Assembly (NCBI RefSeq): GCF_027359355.1
Contig: NZ_CP114777.1
Span: forward strand, 992,001 to 1,056,000
Length of the DNA stretch: 64,000 bases
Reading direction: 5' to 3'
Source of the DNA: Prochlorococcus marinus str. MIT 1214
GTDB taxonomy: Bacteria; Cyanobacteriota; Cyanobacteriia; PCC-6307; Cyanobiaceae
Shown one piece after another: positions 35,803 to 43,052 of the stretch; position 1 is the stretch's first letter; each line of letters begins with the position of its first letter. The position numbers and the translations under genes were made by a program. A model generated the notes under the pieces. It worked only from the letters and a program-made list of their open reading frames with translations. It had not been told where the DNA came from and made no database searches.

Positions 35803-35822
35803 TGAAAATGATTATCGTTTTA
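35803..35822. promoter_or_regulatory. Fur/Zur-type operator between znuC and znuA
   Basis: TGAAAATGATTATCGTTTTA contains a 17-base near-perfect palindrome, AAAA-T-GAT-T-ATC-G-TTTT, with a single mismatched pair. It resembles the AATGATAATCATT-like consensus of Fur-family operators. It lies 17 bases before the znuA start and 48 bases before the znuC start, so a bound repressor could control both directions. The link to the zur product encoded close by is inferred. Confidence 0.75.
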
Positions 35823-35838
35823 GATACGCTTAATATTT

Positions 35839-37359
35839 TTGATGTCGAATTTTTCTAATCAGTCCAAAAAGGCTAAGCCCATAATCAATAAAACAGTTCT
35901 CAAAAGTTCTCTTGTTGCTGGAGCATTTTTATTTTCTGGAATTAATCAAAGTGCACAGGCAAATTCAAAACCAATTGTTGCCGTAGAGCCATTAGTCTGC
36001 GATGTCGTTTCTGCGATTGCACCACCTTCAACACCTATAACCTGCTTAATTGATAGAAAACAAGATGTTCATGATGTCAAAATCACTCCAAGGCAAGCTC
36101 AAACACTAAAAAGTGCAAACCAAGTATTTACTCTTGGTTCAGAGATGACCCCTGCAATGAAAAAATGGTTAGATAATCCTTTAACTGTTGTTGTAGGCGT
36201 AAGTGCAATAGAAATAGACGATCATCATGACGATCACGATGATCATTCAGCTGCTAAGGATGATGACCACGACGATCATTCAGCTGCTAAGCATGACGAT
36301 CATGACGACCACGATGATCATGGCGATGCCCATGGAGAGGGAGCTTTTGAATGGGCTGGTGTTTTTGATCTTTCAGCAGGAACATACAAATGGTCTTTTG
36401 CCAAAGTCGATGGAGACTATGCTGATCCTGCAATGAAAATGGTTATTCTCAACTCTGGTGATATTGAAGCATCAGAAGAGCTTGCTAAAGAATTATTAGG
36501 GTCTCAGAATTCAGAAACTAAACGCAATAATGACAAACTTGTTGCGCAGGAAAAAGCATATTTTCTCTCATTTAATGAGAAGAAAGACATCACAACATTT
36601 ACTGTAGAAATCAAAAAAGCTGGTAAATATGCATTCTTTACTGAGCATATGCCTTTTGAATTTGAAGCCGACGAACATTTCTTTAAGGATATTTCAGGCG
36701 ACGATGTTGAACCGATTGCTCAAGTCCCAGATGAAGGCGATCACCATCATCACCATGACCATGGTGGGCTAGATCCTCATATCTGGCATGACCCTCATAA
36801 CATCATCAAGATGGGAAATGTCATTTCTAAAAATATCAATAAGAAAATTTCCTTCTTTGACAGAGAAACAAAAAAAGTTTTAAAAGAGAGGACTCAAGCC
36901 GTTAATTCTATTTTGGAAGATCTCGATTTATGGACTCAAAAACAAGTTGCCACAATTCCTACTGATCGAAGGACAATCGTTTCTAAGCACAAAGCGATGG
37001 AATATTACGGTGATGCATTTGGCTTGAAGACTTTAAGTCTATTAGATTACGTTGGTGATTCTTCCAGCCTCAGACCAGAGACTATTTCAACGGTAATAGC
37101 TGAGCTGAAAGAAGAAAACGTAAAAGTATTATTCGCTGAGCAAAAGCCTCCTTCCAAGCTATTGAAAAACCTGAGCAGACAAACTTCCACCCCTATTGCA
37201 AGAAATCAGATCTTTGTTGATGGTCTAATGCTAGAAGGGAATACTGTTTCAGTAGCAGTACACAACACATGTACAATTGTTGATTCGCTTGGTGGAGAAT
37301 GTGACGAGAAAGAGGGTGATGAACTTGAGAGTAAATGGAGTGATTTAACTAACCCTTAA
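35839..37359 (+). CDS. znuA: Zinc ABC transporter substrate-binding protein (ZnuA type) with inserted domain
   Basis: A 506-residue periplasmic metal-binding protein, much longer than usual ZnuA (about 300). Residues 20-42 are the signal peptide (SSLVAGAFLFSGINQSAQA). The N-lobe follows (KPIVAVEPLVCDVVSAIAPP, with DVHDVKITP holding a ligand His). Residues about 126-167 are a His/Asp tract with a duplicated DHDDHSAAK. Residues about 168-292 are an inserted domain starting FEWAGVFDLSAGTYKW and ending YAFFTEHMPFEFEADE that resembles a segment of the CobW GTPase encoded downstream. A second His tract (DHHHHHDHGG) precedes HIWHDPHN and the C-lobe. It begins 17 bases after the operator. Confidence 0.9.
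   Translation: MMSNFSNQSKKAKPIINKTVLKSSLVAGAFLFSGINQSAQANSKPIVAVEPLVCDVVSAIAPPSTPITCLIDRKQDVHDVKITPRQAQTLKSANQVFTLGSEMTPAMKKWLDNPLTVVVGVSAIEIDDHHDDHDDHSAAKDDDHDDHSAAKHDDHDDHDDHGDAHGEGAFEWAGVFDLSAGTYKWSFAKVDGDYADPAMKMVILNSGDIEASEELAKELLGSQNSETKRNNDKLVAQEKAYFLSFNEKKDITTFTVEIKKAGKYAFFTEHMPFEFEADEHFFKDISGDDVEPIAQVPDEGDHHHHHDHGGLDPHIWHDPHNIIKMGNVISKNINKKISFFDRETKKVLKERTQAVNSILEDLDLWTQKQVATIPTDRRTIVSKHKAMEYYGDAFGLKTLSLLDYVGDSSSLRPETISTVIAELKEENVKVLFAEQKPPSKLLKNLSRQTSTPIARNQIFVDGLMLEGNTVSVAVHNTCTIVDSLGGECDEKEGDELESKWSDLTNP
36232..36291. repeat. Two 27-base direct repeats coding DHDDHSAAK
   Basis: Bases 36232-36258 and 36265-36291 are near-identical (two differences) and encode the same nine residues in the His/Asp tract of ZnuA. 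They show recent internal duplication of the metal-binding tract, in frame. Confidence 0.85.
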
Positions 37360-37369
37360 CTTTTACAGA

Positions 37370-37411
37370 TGCAATCCTGTCTACATTGATAAAATGCAGA
37401 CCAGGATTGCA
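37370..37411. repeat. 10-base perfect inverted repeat between znuA and the next gene
   Basis: TGCAATCCTG (37370-37379) and CAGGATTGCA (37402-37411) are exact inverted copies with a 22-base spacer. No T-run follows on either strand, so this is not a simple terminator. It overlaps the first of two possible starts of the following gene, so it may be an operator, a processing signal or a translation-control hairpin. The function is unproven. Confidence 0.6.
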
Positions 37412-37417
37412 ACAACA

Positions 37418-37735
37418 ATGTTTCCATCTAAAGGGTTTAACGCCTACAGACAACACTGGGAAGATCAGGCAAGTTTTATGGATCAAGCCCCATGGGATAG
37501 AGATAAAATCTTAAAACTTACTATCTCAACTGACTTCGATGACAATTTAAAAGAACTTCAATTTTCAAATCATTCGCTTAAGAAAGAAAATGGAAAAAAT
37601 ACAGTAAAATTAAAAGTTCCTTACAATTATTTTGAGCTAGATGATTTTGAATCAAAGTCACTAGATTTATTGGGAATACAAGAGAATTGGCTAACTGATA
37701 TTTCTCTTGACAACTCTCATTGTTCACATTATTAG
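37418..37735 (+). CDS. Unknown soluble protein in the znuA-cobW operon
   Basis: A protein of about 105 residues (113 if ATG 37394 is used, but that start lies near the inverted repeat). It starts MFPSKGFNAYRQHWEDQASF and has a Trp-rich segment (APWDRDKIL) followed by beta-strand-like ILKLTISTDF and NTVKLKVPYNYFELDDF; the C-terminus is DNSHCSHY. No family is recognised, and no signal peptide or membrane segment is present. It lies nine bases before the CobW-family gene and 58 bases after znuA, so co-expression with metal-handling genes is likely and suggests a related role. Confidence 0.65.
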   Translation: MFPSKGFNAYRQHWEDQASFMDQAPWDRDKILKLTISTDFDDNLKELQFSNHSLKKENGKNTVKLKVPYNYFELDDFESKSLDLLGIQENWLTDISLDNSHCSHY

Positions 37736-37744
37736 TTAAAGGAA

Positions 37745-39127
37745 ATGAGCATTAAGGAAAAAGTACCGGTGACCATATTGACTGGTTTCCTAGGATCTGG
37801 CAAAACTACTCTACTTAATCGAATCCTGAGCGAAGAACATGGTAAAAAAATAGCTGTTATTGAAAATGAATATGGTGAAGTTGGTATTGATCAAGGATTA
37901 GTAATCAATGCTGACGAAGAGGTCTTCGAGATGTCCAATGGTTGCATTTGCTGCACCGTTCGGGGTGATCTTATTCGTGTACTTGGAAACCTCATGAAGA
38001 GGCGAGACAAATTTGACTATGTATTAGTTGAAACTACTGGCCTTGCTGATCCTGGTCCTGTCGCTCAGACATTCTTTATGGACGATGAAATCCGTGAGGA
38101 GTTTTCACTTGATGGAATAGTCACACTTGTTGATGCAGCCCATATAGAGCAACAACTTGGTCGAAGTGATGAGAGTTCGGAGCAAGTTGCCTTTGCTGAC
38201 GTCCTTGTTCTAAATAAAACCGATCTAGTTTCAGATGAATCACTCGACAACTTAGAATCACGGCTACGCGACATGAATCGTATGGCTCGTGTCATACGCA
38301 GTAAACAAGCAGACGTCTCAATTGATACTGTGCTAAATCTAAGTGCTTTTGATCTAGATCAAGTACTTCAGCGTCGTCCAACTTTTCTTGAACCAGAATA
38401 CCCATTTGAGTGGACAGGTGTTTTTTCACTTGAAAAAGGTCGCTATGAGCTTACGCTCGAAGAAGGTCCAGACCCCACAATGTCTCTTGTCCAGTTATTA
38501 GACCAAGGTAAAGACGAGACAGCTCTTAACACAGGTGCTGAATCATGCGTGAGACTCTACGCAGAACAAGAACAACTTATGAATCCAGGGGATTTGGTTC
38601 CAGTCGGCAAGCATGTGAGCCTTCAACTTCAATCCGAAGGGACTAAGTCCTTCTTCATAGATGTTGATAAGGCAAGGGATATAGGTCTATTCACGCAACA
38701 TACAGCCGAAGAATTTAATATGAAATTAACGAAAGTAAATACTCCTTCTACAGACGAGATAGATAATGATCAGAACATCTCTACAATTTCTCCAATAGCT
38801 GAGAGGGTTTGGGTAGCTGAACACGAACACGATGACGAAGTAGGTTCATTCGCTATCGAGCGAGAGGGTAATGTAGATCCGGAGAAACTCAATAGATGGC
38901 TAAGTCGACTTTTGTCTGTGAAAGGTGTGGATATATTTCGCACTAAAGGTTTCATTAGTTATGCGGGTGAATCTAAGCGAATAGTTTTTCAAGGAGTACA
39001 CATGCTCTTCACAGCACAACCTGATAAAGAATGGGGCAATGAACCTCGCCGTAACCAACTCGTCTTTATCGGTAGAAATCTTGATGAAGCAGAAATGATC
39101 AAGGAGTTTGATAAATGCCTGGTATAG
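37745..39127 (+). CDS. CobW/COG0523-family metal-chaperone GTPase with inserted domain
   Basis: A 460-residue GTPase of the CobW family, whose members insert or deliver metals (zinc, cobalt, nickel). The P-loop GFLGSGKT is at 14-21, the metal-binding CICC at 67-70, ETTGLADPGPV follows, and NKTD lies at 157-160. Normal members are about 320-380 residues. Here residues about 218-330 are an extra domain beginning YPFEWTGVFSLEKGRYELTL and ending LFTQHTAEEFNMKL that resembles the insertion in ZnuA. The usual CobW C-terminal domain follows (ERVWVAEHEHDDE, FISYAGESKRIVFQGVHML). The stop overlaps the WD40 gene by 13 bases. The DNA looks GC-richer than its surroundings. Confidence 0.88.
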   Translation: MSIKEKVPVTILTGFLGSGKTTLLNRILSEEHGKKIAVIENEYGEVGIDQGLVINADEEVFEMSNGCICCTVRGDLIRVLGNLMKRRDKFDYVLVETTGLADPGPVAQTFFMDDEIREEFSLDGIVTLVDAAHIEQQLGRSDESSEQVAFADVLVLNKTDLVSDESLDNLESRLRDMNRMARVIRSKQADVSIDTVLNLSAFDLDQVLQRRPTFLEPEYPFEWTGVFSLEKGRYELTLEEGPDPTMSLVQLLDQGKDETALNTGAESCVRLYAEQEQLMNPGDLVPVGKHVSLQLQSEGTKSFFIDVDKARDIGLFTQHTAEEFNMKLTKVNTPSTDEIDNDQNISTISPIAERVWVAEHEHDDEVGSFAIEREGNVDPEKLNRWLSRLLSVKGVDIFRTKGFISYAGESKRIVFQGVHMLFTAQPDKEWGNEPRRNQLVFIGRNLDEAEMIKEFDKCLV

Positions 39128-40188
39128 AAGCATTTAGTCCCAAGGGAATGCTTCATGAAAGTTGGTCTGCTCAAGCTAACGACTACGCGATTGTCTGCGG
39201 CTGGGCACTACAAGGTAAAACTTTTTTAGTAGGTGATGTCGCTGGTGGGCTTTATGCATTTGAGGGAATATCTGGAAAGCTCATTTGGCAAATAAAAGAC
39301 ATACATAAAGGTGGCTTACTCGCAATGTCTATACATCCAAATGGAAAGACTTTTGCAACTGCTGGGCAAGATGGACATGTAAATATATGGGAAAGCCAAA
39401 AGGGTACGTCAACTAAAACTTTGGAACTTGGGAAAGGATGGGTTGAGCACATCAAGTGGTCCCCAGACGGAAAATTTTTAGCTGTAGTTTTTACTAAATA
39501 CGTCTATGTTTTTGATGATAAAGGTCAAGAACATTGGCGATCAGATGAGCATCCCAGCACTGTCAGCGCGATTGCTTGGTCTAATTCAAATGAATTAGCA
39601 ACAGCATGCTATGGCCAAGTCACTTTTTTTGATGTAGTAAACGACAAGATCAATCAAAAGTTGGAATGGCGAGGCTCACTAGTATCGATGGTGCTTAGTC
39701 CAGATGGAGACATAGTGGCATGCGGCAGCCAAGATAATTCTGTTCATTTCTGGCGTCGTTCAACTGATCAAGATTCAGAGATGACAGGCTACCCAGGTAA
39801 ACCAAGCCACCTAGCTTTTGATCAAACCGGCACAGTCCTTGCTACTGGGGGTAGTGATCGCGTGACGGTTTGGAGTTTTCAAGGCGATGGTCCTGAGGGA
39901 ACTGTACCAGGAGAGTTATTGCTTCATACGGAACCCATTTCATGTCTTGCTTTCTCACACAGCGGGATGCTTTTAGCTTCTGGCGCGAGAGATGGTTCAG
40001 TTTTTTCTTGGTTTCTCCAAAAAGATGGTCAGGGTGATCCAGTTGGTGGTGCATTTGCCGGTGACCTTGTAAGCCAAATCGCTTGGCACCCTGATGACAC
40101 TGCCTTGGCTGCAATAAATGCAAACGGAGGAATTACTGTTTGGGAGTTTAAGGTTCGGACGAAAACGTCAGCTCAAGGATTCGGATAA
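39115..40188 (+). CDS. WD40-repeat beta-propeller protein
   Basis: A 357-residue protein made almost entirely of WD40-like repeats, about seven blades: LLAMSIHPNGKTFATAGQDG followed by HVNIWE, VEHIKWSPDGKFLAVVF, VSAIAWSNSNELATACYG, VSMVLSPDGDIVACGSQDNS followed by VHFW, PSHLAFDQTGTVLATGGSDR, ISCLAFSHSGMLLASGARDG and VSQIAWHPDDTALAAINANG. There is no signal peptide, so it acts in the cytoplasm, probably as a protein-binding platform. Its ATG lies inside the end of the CobW gene (13-base overlap), so the two are coupled and may form a complex. WD40 proteins are uncommon in small Prochlorococcus genomes. Confidence 0.9.
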   Translation: MPGIEAFSPKGMLHESWSAQANDYAIVCGWALQGKTFLVGDVAGGLYAFEGISGKLIWQIKDIHKGGLLAMSIHPNGKTFATAGQDGHVNIWESQKGTSTKTLELGKGWVEHIKWSPDGKFLAVVFTKYVYVFDDKGQEHWRSDEHPSTVSAIAWSNSNELATACYGQVTFFDVVNDKINQKLEWRGSLVSMVLSPDGDIVACGSQDNSVHFWRRSTDQDSEMTGYPGKPSHLAFDQTGTVLATGGSDRVTVWSFQGDGPEGTVPGELLLHTEPISCLAFSHSGMLLASGARDGSVFSWFLQKDGQGDPVGGAFAGDLVSQIAWHPDDTALAAINANGGITVWEFKVRTKTSAQGFG

Positions 40189-40206
40189 GGTCAAAATTTC
40201 TTATTT

Positions 40207-40242
40207 CCAATAGATTCTCGAGAGCTACTCGATTGCTATTGG
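40207..40242 (+). repeat. Inverted repeat after the WD40 gene
   Basis: CCAATAG (40207-40213) and CTATTGG (40236-40242) flank a 22-base spacer just after the operon ends. There is no T-run, so it can only be proposed as a weak transcript-end or processing structure. Confidence 0.35.
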
Positions 40243-40334
40243 CTAGAAAATTAAAAACCCAACAAGAGGAGTTTTTACTGATGTATAAATATTCCACATA
40301 AATTATATATGGTTATATCCCACTAGAGGACTCA

Positions 40335-40478
40335 ATGAAAAAAACAATTCTTTGGCTTCAAGAATTACTCATTTCGATGGGAAATGCTCTATTTCATCCC
40401 TATAAAGATAACTCACCTCCAAGTTTTGAGGCACAGCCTTTCAGAGATGACCCTTATAAGAACCGAGGAATTGCATAG
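40335..40478 (+). CDS. Small hypothetical protein, 47 residues
   Basis: A 47-residue frame beginning MKKTILWLQELLISMGNALF and continuing HPYKDNSPPS, then a Pro/Asp-rich end. A good ribosome binding site (AGAGGA) lies five bases before the ATG, and a terminator-like hairpin follows at 40506. The N-terminal half can form an amphipathic helix. I do not recognise a family, but the signals around it support a real, independently transcribed gene. Confidence 0.65.
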   Translation: MKKTILWLQELLISMGNALFHPYKDNSPPSFEAQPFRDDPYKNRGIA

Positions 40479-40505
40479 TTAAGGTCAAAATTGTTTTAAA
40501 TTTCA

Positions 40506-40533
40506 AAGAGAGGTTCAACTGGGCCTCTTTTTT
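40506..40533 (+). terminator. Factor-independent terminator after the 47-residue gene
   Basis: AGAGG and CCTCT flank a ten-base loop and are followed by a run of six T, with the stem extended by A-T pairs. It lies 28 bases after the stop at 40478 and reads in the same direction. Confidence 0.7.
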
Positions 40534-40604
40534 ATTATCTATTTACGAGAAGAGAAAGTAACGACCGAACCATAAAGAATTAGAGAATGTGCTTTAATAA
40601 GCGC

Positions 40605-40760
40605 ATGAAAACACAGATTAAGAAGAAGTTAAGCACAAGTAATTCTGGCGTTAACTTAAAAAAAACCGACAAAAAACAACCTACTTGGCATTTTGAAGTT
40701 GAAGGTAGCGGTCAAAGAAAGAGATATTTAAGATCTCTGAAAGACAAAGCTGTAGCTTAA
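40605..40760 (+). CDS. Possible small basic hypothetical protein, 51 residues
   Basis: A 51-residue Lys-rich frame beginning MKTQIKKKLSTSNSGVNLKK and ending YLRSLKDKAVA, with QPTWHFEVEGSG in the middle. An in-frame ATG at 40587 would add six residues. No ribosome binding site is strong. No family is recognised. It is kept because the frame fills a gap and the WHFEVEG segment looks like protein, but chance cannot be excluded. Confidence 0.45.
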   Translation: MKTQIKKKLSTSNSGVNLKKTDKKQPTWHFEVEGSGQRKRYLRSLKDKAVA

Positions 40761-40913
40761 TTTATAGCCTTTTAAGAAAACAACTTCATCTAAATCAAAC
40801 ACAACCCCTAGCCAACTAAAAGAGGGTAAAAGTCCCTATATGATTTTTATTGAATTAGTACTTTCACGGGATTTAAAGTATCCAGAGATCGAAAAACCCT
40901 TAAAAAAAATCCT

Positions 40914-41543
40914 ATGAATTTAATAGCTAGTTATAGAAATAAAGGTTTTGAATCTGTTGCAGATGGTGTGATGTCATTTTTCGATCGTCGCACAGACTTG
41001 CATCGCAATGGAATCGCCTTCAGCAATGGATCAAATAATGATTCAGATCCTGCAAAAATTTCTACTGATATCAGCCTTGTAGCCATAGATCGTAGCGACC
41101 CAGAAGCATTTGCACTCTCTGAGGTCATTGTAAGAGGCGTCGATGCTGGGCTTCAAAAATACCTTCAAGATCGTCCTCTTTTTAGTAAATGCTCCCCAGA
41201 ACAATCACTATTTATCAATCCAATTTTCAACATACAACGTTACGCCCCTGGAGAAGGATTTAAAAAATGGCATTGTGACTGGACGATTAGCGAAGAAGCA
41301 ACCGAACCGGTTCATAGAGTTTTAGCCTGGATTCTCTATTGCAATGATGTCGAATCTGGAGGTACAGAATTTCACTGGCAGGAATATCATGAAACAGCTG
41401 AACGAGGAAAATTAGTTATTTTCCCTGCTGGTCTTACACATATTCATAGAGGTCGAGTTAATAAGACTCATCCAAAAACGATCGCGACCGGATGGATCAA
41501 TGCGGGTTCAAGAGATTCATATATTTCTAGACTAGCTCGATAG
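40914..41543 (+). CDS. 2-oxoglutarate/Fe(II)-dependent dioxygenase (prolyl-4-hydroxylase type)
   Basis: A 209-residue protein with the double-stranded beta-helix signature of 2OG-Fe(II) oxygenases. The iron ligands are His and Asp of KKWHCDW and the distal His in FPAGLTHIHRGRV, with the following Arg and Lys region (NKTHPKTIATGW) suited to binding 2-oxoglutarate. FNIQRYAPGEGF and VLAWILYCNDVESGGTEFHW match the P4Hc and 2OG-FeII_Oxy_3 pattern. The substrate is unknown; relatives hydroxylate peptides or small molecules. It lies beside the metal island but has its own 5' region, so it need not belong to it. Confidence 0.85.
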   Translation: MNLIASYRNKGFESVADGVMSFFDRRTDLHRNGIAFSNGSNNDSDPAKISTDISLVAIDRSDPEAFALSEVIVRGVDAGLQKYLQDRPLFSKCSPEQSLFINPIFNIQRYAPGEGFKKWHCDWTISEEATEPVHRVLAWILYCNDVESGGTEFHWQEYHETAERGKLVIFPAGLTHIHRGRVNKTHPKTIATGWINAGSRDSYISRLAR

Positions 41544-41773
41544 TTAATGACTAATTTCATTCATTTAATAAGACCTCTCATTAGGAATATTCAATCTAAT
41601 TGCCACTAATTCTTTAATGAATCACGAGTTCAGATCTAGATTAATAATAATTTTTGAAGAAACTTCAACAGATTGGGAATGTATTGTGTATCATCAAACG
41701 ACGTTCAGCTCAATTTGAGTCGCAGTTAGATTCAAGCCATGGAACGGGGACTTGAACATTGAAAATCATTCCA

Positions 41774-41914
41774 ATGGCTGAGCTAACTTACAGAGGACTT
41801 AAGTACACTCAAAACAAATCTGCTAAAGGGTCACAAGAAGTGCACTTGCAATATTGTGGTCATGAAATCATGAGTAAAAGAATCCATGAAGCAATGAAAG
41901 CAGAGATGGGTTAA
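41774..41914 (+). CDS. DUF4278 small protein
   Basis: A 46-residue protein starting MAELTYRGLKYTQNKSAKGS, matching the short cyanobacterial DUF4278 motif (LTYRGxxY), and ending in a helix MSKRIHEAMKAEMG. The function is unknown. The ATG follows CATTCC without a clear ribosome binding site. The 230 bases upstream, after the dioxygenase gene, show no other convincing frame. Confidence 0.65.
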   Translation: MAELTYRGLKYTQNKSAKGSQEVHLQYCGHEIMSKRIHEAMKAEMG

Positions 41915-42083
41915 TAAATAAAGTCCAAAAACTGAATTTCTAAAACATATTAGAATTTTTAATTATATATTATTAATTTATAATTTTTTAAAAATAAATA
42001 ACCAAGTAGATTTAATTATTTGAATCAACATATACAGATTTAATTATTTGATTCCTTTATTTATATATTCTTTAATTTCCAAC

Positions 42084-42293
42084 ATGCAATACGAGCCAGG
42101 AACGATAGATTGTCATATTTTCTTAGAATGCAAAGAGCAAATAGAGAAAATGCTCCTCAGATTAAACAAAGTAGAAAATACTGAACATATTTGCGATCAA
42201 CTACAGTCTATTTACAAACAAATAGAAGGTATGCACGAGTTGAAAAAAGTCAAACGAAAAAAAATGCTATCTAATAAAGAATTGATTAAATAA
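42084..42293 (+). CDS. Small hypothetical helical protein, 69 residues
   Basis: A frame of 69 residues from ATG 42084, MQYEPGTIDCHIFLECKEQI followed by heptad-like EKMLLRLNKVENTEHI and a basic end KKVKRKKMLSNKELIK. The frame opens earlier at TTG 42048 with a hydrophobic start, but ATG is preferred. It is predicted all-alpha and soluble. No family is recognised. It is followed by the run of inverted repeats at 42384. Confidence 0.5.
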   Translation: MQYEPGTIDCHIFLECKEQIEKMLLRLNKVENTEHICDQLQSIYKQIEGMHELKKVKRKKMLSNKELIK

Positions 42294-42383
42294 ATTCAGA
42301 AGATATAAAAATTGTTCATAAATTTCTGATTTTGTATCAATTAGTTCTTAACTTATTCAACTAAATTCCTATAACTATTTTAT

Positions 42384-42488
42384 CAGAAAACCCGTTCCAA
42401 AGTTTTCTGTAGGGAGGTCACCACTACTGGGAAGGGTGTTGACCTCCCTCCCAAATCCACTAGAAAAACAAGTTTATCTAGTGGATTT
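42384..42488. other. Three consecutive perfect hairpins, candidate structured RNA
   Basis: Within 105 bases there are three exact inverted repeats. The first is CAGAAAAC/GTTTTCTG (42384-42391 with 42402-42409, loop 10). The second is AGGGAGGTCA/TGACCTCCCT (42411-42420 with 42440-42449, loop 19). The third is AAATCCACTAGA/TCTAGTGGATTT (42453-42464 with 42477-42488, loop 12). No frame is coded and there is no T-run after any stem. The GC-rich second stem stands out in AT-rich DNA. The arrangement fits a small RNA or a regulatory or mobile palindromic element; the type is unknown. Confidence 0.6.
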
Positions 42489-42489
42489 A

Positions 42490-42696
42490 CTAATTAAATC
42501 CTAGTTTCAAAGTTCCCCAAAGATCAAATGCGCCAAATAAGAAAGCTATAAAAACCAAGTCCCATGCTTTCTGCTTAATAGCCCATGGGGCAAAAAAGAC
42601 CTCACCAATCCCATGAAGCGCTGCTCCTACTCCTAGATGATTTAAAACCAAAAGGCCATGTGATAATAAAAATAATCCGCTAGCGAAGTATCTCAA
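42490..42696 (-). CDS. Small hypothetical membrane protein, 68 residues
   Basis: A 68-residue hydrophobic protein: MRYFASGLFLLSHGLLVLNH begins one helix, then GVGAALHGIGEVFFAPWAIK, and AWDLVFIAFLFGAFDLWGTL forms a second. Two membrane spans are likely. No family is recognised. The stop codon lies directly beside the third hairpin at 42453-42488, which could mark its transcript end. Confidence 0.55.
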   Translation of the reverse strand: MRYFASGLFLLSHGLLVLNHLGVGAALHGIGEVFFAPWAIKQKAWDLVFIAFLFGAFDLWGTLKLGFN

Positions 42697-42718
42697 AAAT
42701 ATATCGCAAGTTATGAGT

Positions 42719-42829
42719 TTAATTTTTTTTTATGTTCGAAAAAGTTATCGCTGTTGCGGGGATAGATTTAAAGGTTTTAATCATTTCATCAACCAAAAGT
42801 TTTTTATTTTTAATAGGTGATTTAGCCAT
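42719..42829 (-). CDS. Possible very small basic protein, 36 residues
   Basis: An ATG-started frame of 36 residues, MAKSPIKNKKLLVDEMIKTF followed by KSIPATAITFSNIKKN. It is basic with a short amphipathic helix. No ribosome binding site is clear and no family is known. It may be upstream of, and co-read with, the 68-residue membrane protein (22-base gap). Confidence 0.35.
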   Translation of the reverse strand: MAKSPIKNKKLLVDEMIKTFKSIPATAITFSNIKKN

Positions 42830-42971
42830 GACTTAATAATATTTTACATGATCTAACTTATTAATATTTTTCATAATCTTTTGTATCATTAATTGCTTTG
42901 TGAGCTAACTAGAACAAATCATATTTGATGCCTTTTAGTAAAATTAAATACTCTTCTTCTTGCCCAAAAGA

Positions 42972-43000
42972 TAATTAATTCGCTAAAAGTGAATTAATTA
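42972..43000. repeat. Perfect AT-rich inverted repeat
   Basis: TAATTAATTC (42972-42981) and GAATTAATTA (42991-43000) are exact inverted copies around a nine-base loop, 53 bases before the start of the gene at 43053. It might be an operator or leader hairpin, but AT-rich palindromes also arise by chance here. Confidence 0.4.
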
Positions 43001-43052
43001 ATACAGTTAGATATATTTATTCCAGTAATGTTTGAAAAAAATAAATTTTTTG

